A stretch of 54,814 nucleotides of DNA from Arthrobacter subterraneus (GTDB taxonomy: Bacteria > Actinomycetota > Actinomycetes > Actinomycetales > Micrococcaceae): NCBI RefSeq assembly GCF_900099735.1, contig NZ_FNDT01000018.1:1-54814 (forward strand), in the 5' to 3' direction. The notes under the pieces were generated by a model, which ran no database searches, was not told where the DNA came from, and saw only the letters and a list, made by a program, of their open reading frames with translations. Of this stretch, positions 33,925 to 41,903 are shown one piece after another. Each line of letters opens with the position of its first letter. The first letter of the stretch is position 1. Made by a program: the position numbers and the translations under genes.

Positions 33925-34755
33925 ATGCCCACGTTCTTCGATTCGACTGCCGATGCCGCTGAGGCATCCGAGGCGCTGCGAGGCTTGGCCCACGCGAGCC
34001 GGGGTTTCGATCAGCCCGCCGAGATGTATGGGGTGATCGGTGATCTGTCCTCGGGGATGCGCTCGCTGCGGCAGGTCCTCGACCAGATCGCCGACGTTCA
34101 TGAGCGCAAGGCCGCGCACGCCTTCAACGACGCTGGCAACCACGAAGCAGGAGCGCGAGACGCGCTTGCTGCTGCGCAAGAGCTACACCAGGCCGCGAAT
34201 CTCGTCGACCGGGCCTACGACCGGCTCGCGGAAGGGTTCATCGCCGCCGGGCGGATCGCCTGGCACCCCGAGCCGACTGTCGAGGAGGCCGCGCCGTCGC
34301 GGTGGGTCAGCGTGGTCTTCCTCCAAGGCGAGGAGGCCGACCGGCCGTTGCGCATCCTCGGCAAGCTGGGACATGTCGATGCGGTGGACTACCTCGCACA
34401 GCGGGACTATGGCGACGAAACCACACAGGCCGCGCTGGAGAACGGGTACGTCTACGACGAGCCCGGCGAGGGCACCAACGACCAGGTGGCGATCTCCGGC
34501 GACTACGCGCTGGTCGTCAACCCGCACATCGGGTACGTCTCCCTGCTGCGCCGCTACACCGAACCCGACACCGAGGCACAGGAAGCGGCACAGACCGGGC
34601 CACCCCCGATGCGGGACGGCCCGGAGCTGCTGGTGTCCTACTCATCGCCGGACGCTCCGAAGCGGACCGACCTTCCGGCCCCGAAGTCGGATGGGTCGTG
34701 GTTCGAGCCGGCGAAGATCGCTGCGGTGAAGCAGGCCCGGGGGCTGGGGCTGTGA
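33925..34755 (+). CDS. Conserved element protein upstream of VirB4
   Basis: 276 aa, GAGGAGG before the ATG. Residues 1-115 are helical (DSTADAAEASEALRGLAHASRGFDQP), possibly a four-helix bundle. Residues about 125-215 form a mixed domain with LGHVDAVDYLAQRDYGDETT. It overlaps the VirB4 start (GTGA). Its place suggests a T4SS accessory; no family function is known to me. Confidence 0.7.
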   Translation: MPTFFDSTADAAEASEALRGLAHASRGFDQPAEMYGVIGDLSSGMRSLRQVLDQIADVHERKAAHAFNDAGNHEAGARDALAAAQELHQAANLVDRAYDRLAEGFIAAGRIAWHPEPTVEEAAPSRWVSVVFLQGEEADRPLRILGKLGHVDAVDYLAQRDYGDETTQAALENGYVYDEPGEGTNDQVAISGDYALVVNPHIGYVSLLRRYTEPDTEAQEAAQTGPPPMRDGPELLVSYSSPDAPKRTDLPAPKSDGSWFEPAKIAAVKQARGLGL

Positions 34756-36236
34756 CCCAGGATCGGGAACGGCTGCACACCGCCGTTCTGGTGGCACCGT
34801 CGAAGGAACGGCGGAAGCTCCGCAAGCAGCGCCGCCGCGCAGAGGCCCGGCTCCACGCCGAGCAGCGCAAGGCCGCACTCGCCGCAGCCAGGGTCAAGGC
34901 CGAGCAGGAGCGGGCTGAGCGGCGCGCCACGATCTACCTCCCGAAGGCCGGCGAGACAGGTGCCGCGCGGTTGCGGACGCCAGGTCGGTTCCATCTGACG
35001 CGCCATCAGGACACCTCGGCGACCTTGGCGGGTGCGTATCCGTTCGTCGCCGAGGGTGGCCTCGGTGCCGATGGTGTGTTCGTGGGGCAGGACCTGTACT
35101 CGGGCGGGAGCTTCGTCTACGACCCGTGGGTGCTGTACGCGCGCGGCATCATCACCGCACCGAACGTGGTGCTGGCCGGGATCGTCGGCTCTGGGAAGTC
35201 GAGCCTCGCCAAGTCCCTCTACACGCGGTCGTTGCCGTTCGGTCGGCGCGTGTACGTTCCCGGCGATCCGAAGGGCGAGCACACCGCGGTCGCCAACGCC
35301 GTCGGCGGACGCGCGATCGTGCTCGGCCACGGACTCAACACCCGCCTGAACCCGCTCGACGAGGGCCACCGACCCGACGGGCTGTCGGATGAGCAGTGGA
35401 CCAACACGGTCGCGGCGCGGCGTCGTGACCTGATCGGTGCGCTCGCCGAGACCGTGCTCGCCCGCGGGCTATCGCCGTTGGAGCACACCGCGATCGACAT
35501 CGCCCTGACCCAGACCGTGCGTGAGAACGATGTGCCGATCCTGCCGATGGTCGTCGAACGCATCCTTGCCCCCAGCGCGGATGCCGACGGTCGGCTGGTC
35601 GAGGACGGCCGTCTGGTCGGTCACGCGCTGCGCCGTCTCGTGGCCGGTGACCTGGCGGGACTGTTCGACGGGCCGTCCACGGTCAAGTTCGATCCGTCGT
35701 TGCCAATGATCTCCCTCGACCTGTCACGGGTCACGGAGAACTCGACGCTCATCTCGGTGTTGATGACGTGCTCGTCGGCGTGGATGGAGTCCGCGCTGCT
35801 CGACCCGAACGGTGGGCAGCGGTGGGTGATCTACGACGAAGCCTGGCGGCTCATGTCCCACCCGGCGCTGCTGCGGCGGATGGACGCACACTGGCGACTC
35901 GCCAGGCACTACGGGATCGCGAACATGCTGATCTTCCACAAGCTCACCGACCTCGACAACGTAGGCGACCAAGGCTCAGCCATGCGATCACTGGCAAACT
36001 CACTGCTCGCGAACGCCGAGACGCGGATCGTGTACCGGCAGGAGTCCGACCAGCTCGGCCCGACCGCGACCGCGCTCGGCCTGACCGGCACCGAGCAGCA
36101 GCTCTTGCCGAACCTCGGCGTCGGCCAAGGCCTGTGGCGGATCAAGGCCAGGAGCTTCGTCACGCAGCATCAGCTGCACCCGGCCGAGCTCGCCTTGTTC
36201 GACACCAGCAGCCGCGCGGCGGGAGGCCACCGATGA
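34752..36236 (+). CDS. VirB4/TraC-like conjugal transfer ATPase
   Basis: 494 aa, GTG start overlapping the previous stop. An N-terminal basic coiled-coil-like segment (about 15-60) precedes the ATPase core. Walker A is IVGSGKSSL, Walker B WVIYDEAW, followed by HKLTDLDNVGDQGS. It is shorter than classical VirB4 because the N-terminal part is carried by the SCO6880 protein. It energises assembly of the channel. Confidence 0.9.
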   Translation: MTQDRERLHTAVLVAPSKERRKLRKQRRRAEARLHAEQRKAALAAARVKAEQERAERRATIYLPKAGETGAARLRTPGRFHLTRHQDTSATLAGAYPFVAEGGLGADGVFVGQDLYSGGSFVYDPWVLYARGIITAPNVVLAGIVGSGKSSLAKSLYTRSLPFGRRVYVPGDPKGEHTAVANAVGGRAIVLGHGLNTRLNPLDEGHRPDGLSDEQWTNTVAARRRDLIGALAETVLARGLSPLEHTAIDIALTQTVRENDVPILPMVVERILAPSADADGRLVEDGRLVGHALRRLVAGDLAGLFDGPSTVKFDPSLPMISLDLSRVTENSTLISVLMTCSSAWMESALLDPNGGQRWVIYDEAWRLMSHPALLRRMDAHWRLARHYGIANMLIFHKLTDLDNVGDQGSAMRSLANSLLANAETRIVYRQESDQLGPTATALGLTGTEQQLLPNLGVGQGLWRIKARSFVTQHQLHPAELALFDTSSRAAGGHR

Positions 36237-36784
36237 ACCTCACCAGCCCACGCCGATCCACCCCGAACGACGACGAGAACCCTGCTCAGGTTGAACTGCC
36301 GCACGTCCTCGTCACCGTCGCCACCGACGGAACCCTCACCGCAACCATCGACGGAACACCATTCCCCGCACCCGGCGAGACCGCGTGGACGCGGACGACT
36401 TTCGGGCCGCTCATGGATGCCATCACCAAGGACCGAACCGTCGCGGTCCGGGTGGAGGTGCGCGAGTGCGACGGGAGCGTCTTCACCGACATCATCCGCC
36501 CCCGCGCACCCCGACGCGCCGTGGCGTTGCCGGAGAAGCCGGTGCCGGAGACGCGGCGGAGTCGTCACGCACGCCGGGAGCCGCGCTTGATGGAGGTCAC
36601 CGCCGACGGGTTCGTCCCCGGTGAGGATGTCGCCGCCGCTGTGATCGTCTCCCACACCGACGCCACCGGAACCGGCGACGCCCGCGCGCTCATCGACCTA
36701 GACACCCTCCCCGACACCGCTGGGCAGGAAGTCATCCTGCTCGGGCGCATCTCGGGCACGTTCGCAGTGCGGCGGCTGACATGA
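36233..36784 (+). CDS. Hypothetical T4SS-operon protein
   Basis: 183 aa; ATGA overlaps on both sides (VirB4 upstream, T4CP downstream), so it is firmly part of the operon. Beta-rich segments with an internal Arg-rich linker (RRSRHARREPR) join two small domains. No known motif. Confidence 0.7.
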   Translation: MNLTSPRRSTPNDDENPAQVELPHVLVTVATDGTLTATIDGTPFPAPGETAWTRTTFGPLMDAITKDRTVAVRVEVRECDGSVFTDIIRPRAPRRAVALPEKPVPETRRSRHARREPRLMEVTADGFVPGEDVAAAVIVSHTDATGTGDARALIDLDTLPDTAGQEVILLGRISGTFAVRRLT

Positions 36785-38556
36785 ACCAGCGACAAACAGG
36801 GGGCATGGGCGACGAACTCACCAACGCCGCCCTCATCGGGCTGATTGGCATGTTCGGCATCGCGCTCGTGCTGCGCGCAGCCGGCAGCATCACCGCGTTC
36901 CTCACCGGCCTGCCACAGCCGGACGCCGGCCCGGCCGCGGGCCTCGGAGTGCTGTTCAACCCCGCCGACCCCGCGACCGCACTCGGTGCCGACGGGCTCA
37001 ACCCGATCCTCTACTGGCTCATCAGCACGGTCATGCTCGGCGGGCTCGCCGCCGGGACCGTCTGGGTCTGGATCATGCTGCGCCACCACACCAGGAAGAC
37101 TGAGACCGACCCACACCGCCTCGCCGGGACCGCCACCAGCCAGGAAGTGAAGACGGCCGCATCGGCGAAGGCACTGCTGCACCGCGCTGACACCTTGCGG
37201 CCGTCGCTGGAATCCCCAACACCGGAGGATGTCGGCTACCTCCTCGGAGCCAGTCGCGGCACGAAGGTATGGGCATCGGTCGAGGACTCGATCCTGCTGA
37301 TCGGCCCGCCCCGCTCCGGCAAAGGCCTCCATGTCGTCATCAACGCGATCCTCGACGCACCCGGCGCGGTCGTCACCACCAGCACCCGGCCCGACAACCT
37401 CACCGCCACCCTCCGCGCCCGCCGCCGTCGCGGCGGCCCGGTCGCGGTGTTCGACCCGCAACGCCTGGCCGAGGGCATCCCTGCCGGGCTGCGCTGGTCA
37501 CCGGTACGCGGCTGCCACGACCCACTGACCGCGATGATCCGCGCCAACGGCCTCGCCGCCGCTACCGGCCTCTCCGCTGGTGGGGTGGAGTCCGGAGGCT
37601 TCTGGGAGGGCAAGACCCGCACCGCGCTTCAGAGCTTGCTGCACGCCGCAGCCCTCGACGGCAGACCACCCGCCGAACTGTTTAGATGGACCCTCGACCC
37701 CTCGGCTGCCTCCGAAGCGGTCGCGATCCTCAACTCCCACCCGAACGCGGCGATGGGCTGGGACGACTCCCTGGCCGCGATGATCGACGCCGACCCCAAG
37801 ACCCGCGACAGCATCTGGCAAGGCGTCTCCCTCGCCCTCGCCGCGCTTGCCGACCCTCGCGTGCTCGACGCGGTGTCACCTGAGCCGGACGAGCAGTTCG
37901 ACCCCGAGACCTTCCTCACCGAGCACGGCACCCTCTATCTGCTCGCCACCGGGGCAGGTGCGGGTGCCTCCGCGTCGCTGGTTGCGGCGTTCGTCGAAGA
38001 CCTCATCGAGACAGCGCGCAGGCTCGCCGCCCGCTCGCCCGGAGCCAGGCTTGATCCGCCGCTGCTGCTCGCGCTCGACGAGATCGGGAACCTCGCGCCA
38101 TTGCCGTCGCTCCCGACGCTCATGGCCGAAGGTGGCGGCACCGGGATTACCACCATGCCCGTGTTGCAGTCTCTTGCCCAGGCCCGCGACCGGTGGAGCG
38201 AGCACCAGGCCGGCGCGATCTGGGACGCCAGCATCGTCAAGATCATCCTCGGCGGCGCCTCCAACAGCCGCGACCTCCAAGACCTTTCCACCCTCATCGG
38301 CGAACGCGACGAGTACACCGACTCGGTGACTCTCGGGGACGGCGGTACCCGCTCCAACCAACGCTCCATCCGCCGCGTGCCGATCCTGCCGCCAGACCGC
38401 ATCCGCACGCTGCCGTTCGGCACCGGCATCACCATGCTCCGCTCCGCACCACCCATCGTCACCGACCTACGCGCCTGGCCCTCCCGGCAGGATGCCGCGC
38501 AGCTCCGCAGCGATCGCGCGGAGCTCGAAGCTCTCCTGCGCAGCCCCGCATCCTGA
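36781..38556 (+). CDS. Type IV coupling protein (VirD4/TraG-like)
   Basis: 591 aa. Two N-terminal membrane helices (about 15-40 and 75-100). Walker A is IGPPRSGKG, Walker B LLLALDEIGN, with the C-terminal GGASNSRDLQDLSTLIGERDEYT motif of actinobacterial TraG proteins. It pumps relaxase-bound DNA to the channel, which makes the missing relaxase gene notable. Confidence 0.92.
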   Translation: MNQRQTGGMGDELTNAALIGLIGMFGIALVLRAAGSITAFLTGLPQPDAGPAAGLGVLFNPADPATALGADGLNPILYWLISTVMLGGLAAGTVWVWIMLRHHTRKTETDPHRLAGTATSQEVKTAASAKALLHRADTLRPSLESPTPEDVGYLLGASRGTKVWASVEDSILLIGPPRSGKGLHVVINAILDAPGAVVTTSTRPDNLTATLRARRRRGGPVAVFDPQRLAEGIPAGLRWSPVRGCHDPLTAMIRANGLAAATGLSAGGVESGGFWEGKTRTALQSLLHAAALDGRPPAELFRWTLDPSAASEAVAILNSHPNAAMGWDDSLAAMIDADPKTRDSIWQGVSLALAALADPRVLDAVSPEPDEQFDPETFLTEHGTLYLLATGAGAGASASLVAAFVEDLIETARRLAARSPGARLDPPLLLALDEIGNLAPLPSLPTLMAEGGGTGITTMPVLQSLAQARDRWSEHQAGAIWDASIVKIILGGASNSRDLQDLSTLIGERDEYTDSVTLGDGGTRSNQRSIRRVPILPPDRIRTLPFGTGITMLRSAPPIVTDLRAWPSRQDAAQLRSDRAELEALLRSPAS

Positions 38557-38562
38557 CGACTC

Positions 38563-38584
38563 TGGGTGCCGGGGCGTACCTGCC
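38563..38584 (+). promoter_or_regulatory. Recurrent element motif, site E
   Basis: GGTGCCGGGGCGTACCTGCC. A further hairpin (GCGACCA/TGGTCGC, 38592-38613) lies between it and the SSB start. Confidence 0.55.
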
Positions 38585-38635
38585 TGACACAGCGACCACG
38601 TGCAGCTGGTCGCCCGAGTTCAGGAGGACGCCATC

Positions 38636-39079
38636 ATGGCCATTCATACCCAGGAGTCACTGTCAGGCTTCATCGCCTCGGAGCCGTTGCTCACCGAGAC
38701 GGCCAAGGGCGACGCGAGGTTCTTCGCCCGCATTGGCAAGGAGCACTTCCGCCGCGAGGAAGACGGCTCGTTCACCCAGACCGAGACGACCTACCACCAC
38801 CTGGTGATGTTCGGACGGTCGGCCGAGCATGCACACGCGAACTTCGCCCAGGGCGACAACTTCGTGGCCGAGGGCTACACGCGCCCGGTCAACTACGAGC
38901 GCAATGGCCAGGCGATCGAGGGCGAAGAGTTCATCGCCAAGAAGATCGGCCACGACGCCGCGCGAACCCGCTACGAGGTAGACCGCACCCCGCGCAACTC
39001 GGCCGGACGAGACGCAGCCGCCTACGAGCCGCCCCAGCGAACGAACGCTGTGGCACAGGCCGCGCCGGTCAGCATGTGA
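38636..39079 (+). CDS. ssb: Single-stranded DNA-binding protein
   Basis: 147 aa, AGGAGG before the ATG. OB-fold SSB pattern (ARFFARIGKEHF, TTYHHLVMFGRSAEHAHANFAQGDNFVAEGY). The acidic DDxPF tail of housekeeping SSB is absent, consistent with an element-specific SSB protecting transferred strands. Confidence 0.87.
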   Translation: MAIHTQESLSGFIASEPLLTETAKGDARFFARIGKEHFRREEDGSFTQTETTYHHLVMFGRSAEHAHANFAQGDNFVAEGYTRPVNYERNGQAIEGEEFIAKKIGHDAARTRYEVDRTPRNSAGRDAAAYEPPQRTNAVAQAAPVSM

Positions 39080-39095
39080 GTTCGGGAGCCAGACC

Positions 39096-39695
39096 ATGAC
39101 GAACGATCAGAACCAAGAACCCGCAGCACCCGATGTCCCCGTCGGACCGTCCGAGGTGGATGAGCCTGACGTGTTCGACGGGCCGCCCCGCGTCACCAAC
39201 GCCGACATGCCCGAGCCGCCACACCCGGTGAACTGGAACCTGCTCACCGCTCACGAGCTGGAGCAGGAATGGCTCGCGCTGAACCGGTGGGTGGACTGGC
39301 TGCGCCGCACCTACGGACTTCAGGTCTCGGTGATTCCGCCGTTCTGGCATCACCATCCGGAGATGGTCTGGGAGCTGTCGGCGTTGCACCTGCACTGGCT
39401 GGCTGCCTACGACCCCGAGCAGAACGCGTCCGCACCCCTCGGTTGGCATCGCGACTTCGCAGACGCGCGAGAACGCCTCCGCTACTGGGTCACCGCCTGC
39501 AGTACGCGCGGGGACCGCGACCGTCCCACCCGGCAGGCCGCCTGGCCCGGCGAAGAGCCCGCCCCCGCGATCCAGGAGGTGAAGTTCGACGACAGGGACG
39601 AAGAGTTCGTGGACTTCGTGATCACCCAGGTCCGCAAGCGGCAGGAAGCCGAAGACGAGTTCTACGCCAGTCTCGCCGACGACGAGGGTCCGTAG
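39096..39695 (+). CDS. DUF4913 domain-containing protein
   Basis: 199 aa. WNLLTAHELEQEWLALNRWVDWLRRTYGL and PPFWHHHPEMVWELSALHLHW match DUF4913, a family seen almost only on actinobacterial plasmids and integrative elements. Function unknown. Confidence 0.82.
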   Translation: MTNDQNQEPAAPDVPVGPSEVDEPDVFDGPPRVTNADMPEPPHPVNWNLLTAHELEQEWLALNRWVDWLRRTYGLQVSVIPPFWHHHPEMVWELSALHLHWLAAYDPEQNASAPLGWHRDFADARERLRYWVTACSTRGDRDRPTRQAAWPGEEPAPAIQEVKFDDRDEEFVDFVITQVRKRQEAEDEFYASLADDEGP

Positions 39696-39699
39696 ACCG

Positions 39700-39927
39700 A
39701 TGAGCCGCTATGCCAAGAAGACCGACCGTCGCCCCTACGAGGAGCGGTCGTTCTCCGTCCGGGCCGTGCATCGCGACCGCGCCGACCTGCACAAGCTCGC
39801 CGAAGTTCTCATCCGGCTGACGTTGCAGGAGACAGGCGAGAGCCGAGCCGCCCGCGAAGCGGCCCGGGTGCCCGACACCTACCGGGCGGCCCCCGATGAC
39901 CTGGCCACCTCAGAGGCCGCCCGGTAG
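39700..39927 (+). CDS. Small conserved-context hypothetical protein
   Basis: 75 aa, charged, helical. It starts 4 nt after the DUF4913 stop. The stop codon is inside the -10 of the recombinase promoter candidate. Confidence 0.6.
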   Translation: MSRYAKKTDRRPYEERSFSVRAVHRDRADLHKLAEVLIRLTLQETGESRAAREAARVPDTYRAAPDDLATSEAAR

Positions 39928-39930
39928 AAT
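39902..39930 (+). promoter_or_regulatory. Candidate promoter of the serine recombinase gene
   Basis: TGGCCA (-35, 4/6), 17-bp spacer, TAGAAT (-10, 5/6). It would give a leader of about 170 nt. Confidence 0.5.
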
Positions 39931-39947
39931 GAACCTCGCAAGCCTCG

Positions 39948-40073
39948 CAACGCGGGGCGTTGTGGCCCAAACCTCGTCATCTGGCGGGCAACACGCACCG
40001 AGACCATCGGGTCTCGCCCTACAGCCTTCACCGGCTGCTCTCACGATCAACGCCCCTCCCACCGCAGTGGGAG
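39948..40073 (+). promoter_or_regulatory. Leader with three consecutive perfect hairpins before the recombinase
   Basis: Stems: CAACGC/GCGTTG (39948-39962, 3-nt loop), CGAGACC/GGTCTCG (39999-40016, loop ATCG), and CTCCCAC/GTGGGAG (40056-40073, loop CGCA). The region 39928-40107 has no gene. It may be a structured 5' UTR controlling recombinase synthesis or a protein-binding region. Confidence 0.55.
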
Positions 40074-40107
40074 CGCGAGGGTCGAACCGCGTGAGAGTGA
40101 GCCACCG

Positions 40108-41823
40108 ATGACCACCATTGCCGACGATCCGGCAGCCAGCCTCATCGACCCGCCCCGGACCGCTGCCGTCGCAGTGTCGTACCTGCGGGTCTCAACCCGT
40201 GAGCAGGCAGAGAAGGGCGGCACCGACGAAGGCTTCTCGATCCCCGCCCAACGCGAAGCGACCAGGCGCAAGGCCGAACAGCTCGGCGCCGGCATCGTCG
40301 AGGAGTTCGTTGACGCGGGAGCCTCAGCCAAGTCCTCCGACCGGCCCGAGCTCATGCGGATGATCCAGTACGTCAAGGCCAACAAGGTCGCGTACTGCAT
40401 CGTTCACAAGGTCGACCGGCTCGCCAGGAACCGAGCCGACGATGTGAGCATCCACCTCGCACTCCAACAGTGCGGGGTCATGCTCGTATCCGCGTCGGAG
40501 AACATCGACGAGACGCCCTCCGGGATGCTGCTGCACGGCATCATGTCCACGATCGCCGAGTTCTACTCCCGCAACCTCGCCACCGAAGTCACCAAGGGCA
40601 TGACGCAGAAAGCCATCGGCGGCGGTACAAACGGACGAGCGCCCATCGGGTATCTGAACGTCCGCAAGCGCGACGAGATGGGCCGCGAGCTTCGCACCAT
40701 CGAACTCGACCCCGAGCGCGCGCCCATGATCGAGTGGGCCTTCAAGGCATACGCCTCCGGGAACTGGAGCGTCAGCCAGCTCCACGACGAACTCACCTCG
40801 CGCGGACTGCGCAGCCTGCCCACGCCGAAGAGGCCGGCGAAGCCCTTGGCCGTGTCCACCATCCATCGCCTCCTGACCAACCCGTACTACAAGGGCGATG
40901 TCATCTACCGAGGCACCCGCTACAAGGGCAACCACCCGGCTCTCGTGCCTGCCGAGGTCTGGTACCAGGTCCAGTCCGTGCTCACCGCGCACCAGTGCGC
41001 CGTCGAGGCAACCCAAGTCCACGGCCACTACCTCAAAGGCACCATCCACTGCGGCCAATGCGGATCACGGCTCATCGTCTCCAACGCGAAGAACCGCCAC
41101 GGCAACGTCTACTGCTACTTCGTGTGCTCCGGGCGGCACTCCAAGCGCACCGACTGCACGCGCCAGGCGATGCTCATCGAGGACGTCGAGAAACTCGTCG
41201 AGGACTACTACACGCGCGTCCAGATCACGCCGGCCCAGCAAGACGCACTCGCGGGGATGCTCCACCACGAGTTCGACCGGCTCATGGCCGCCGAAACCGA
41301 GGAACTGGAACGCCTCACCACCAACCGCAACCGGCTCGAAAGCGAGCAAGACCGCCTCATGCAAGCGCACTACGCCGACGCGATACCGCTCTCCGTACTC
41401 AAGCGCGAGCAAGACCGCATCGTCGCCGAACTCGACCAGGTAACCCGCCGTATCGACACCCACTTCGGCGACTACGCCGACGCTCGCGCCCACCTCGATG
41501 ACGCGCTCGGCCTGCTCGCCAACTGCGCTGACATCTACGCCCGCTGCGACGACACCAACCGGCGGCTGTGCAACCAGGCGTTCTTCACGAAGGTCTTCAT
41601 CGACGAGGACAACGAGCTGCGCGTCGAGCACAACCGGCCCTTCGAAATGCTCCTCGATCCGCAGGTCAACGCCAACGCTCTGACCTGGGCCGCAGACATG
41701 AACAAGGCCCGAACCTCTGCCAACGTTTCCATTGGCAAGGGTTCGAGCCTTGTGCGTGCGGTGGAGCCTAGGGGAATCGAACCCCTGACCTTTTCATTGC
41801 GAACGAAACGCTCTACCAACTGA
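40108..41823 (+). CDS. Large serine recombinase (element integrase) reading into tRNA-Ala
   Basis: 571 aa. The catalytic serine is S29 in YLRVST. The resolvase domain runs to about residue 165 (VHKVDRLARN, IMSTIAEFYSRNLATEV). A recombinase domain follows (about 190-310). The zinc ribbon is CGQCG with later Cys residues in YFVCSG and DCTR. A coiled coil lies at about 390-460. The last 20 residues (EPRGIEPLTFSLRTKRSTN) are translated from the antisense strand of the tRNA gene, so the natural C-terminus may depend on the integration junction. It would integrate and, with a directionality factor, excise the element. Confidence 0.93.
   Translation: MTTIADDPAASLIDPPRTAAVAVSYLRVSTREQAEKGGTDEGFSIPAQREATRRKAEQLGAGIVEEFVDAGASAKSSDRPELMRMIQYVKANKVAYCIVHKVDRLARNRADDVSIHLALQQCGVMLVSASENIDETPSGMLLHGIMSTIAEFYSRNLATEVTKGMTQKAIGGGTNGRAPIGYLNVRKRDEMGRELRTIELDPERAPMIEWAFKAYASGNWSVSQLHDELTSRGLRSLPTPKRPAKPLAVSTIHRLLTNPYYKGDVIYRGTRYKGNHPALVPAEVWYQVQSVLTAHQCAVEATQVHGHYLKGTIHCGQCGSRLIVSNAKNRHGNVYCYFVCSGRHSKRTDCTRQAMLIEDVEKLVEDYYTRVQITPAQQDALAGMLHHEFDRLMAAETEELERLTTNRNRLESEQDRLMQAHYADAIPLSVLKREQDRIVAELDQVTRRIDTHFGDYADARAHLDDALGLLANCADIYARCDDTNRRLCNQAFFTKVFIDEDNELRVEHNRPFEMLLDPQVNANALTWAADMNKARTSANVSIGKGSSLVRAVEPRGIEPLTFSLRTKRSTN
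41704..41751. repeat. Nested inverted repeats beside the tRNA junction
   Basis: Outer 12-bp arms AAGGCCCGAACC and GGTTCGAGCCTT pair with one mismatch. Inside lies TGCCAA/TTGGCA. It sits in the 3' end of the recombinase gene, 11 bp from the tRNA, and is a candidate recombinase arm site or a terminator. Confidence 0.6.
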
Positions 41824-41834
41824 GCTAAGGCCCC
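41762..41834 (-). tRNA. tRNA-Ala (anticodon CGC); element integration site
   Basis: 73 nt, full cloverleaf. The acceptor arm GGGGCCT/AGGCTCC contains the G3:U70 pair that specifies alanine. The anticodon loop TTCGCAA gives CGC. The discriminator base is A; no encoded CCA. The 3' 62 nt overlap the recombinase coding frame on the other strand, marking the right end of the integrated element. The tRNA is complete, so it probably still works. Confidence 0.93.
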
Positions 41835-41903
41835 GCAGCAACCAAGATACCCCAGCATCCGGGCGAAAAACCAAATGTCAGCAGCCGGCTGTACCCTCAG
41901 ACC

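Noticed and set aside
41736..41752. Remnant of a second tRNA in plus orientation (GGGTTCGAGCC looks like a T-arm)
   Set aside because: No matching acceptor or anticodon arm was found upstream, and the sequence is part of the recombinase frame.
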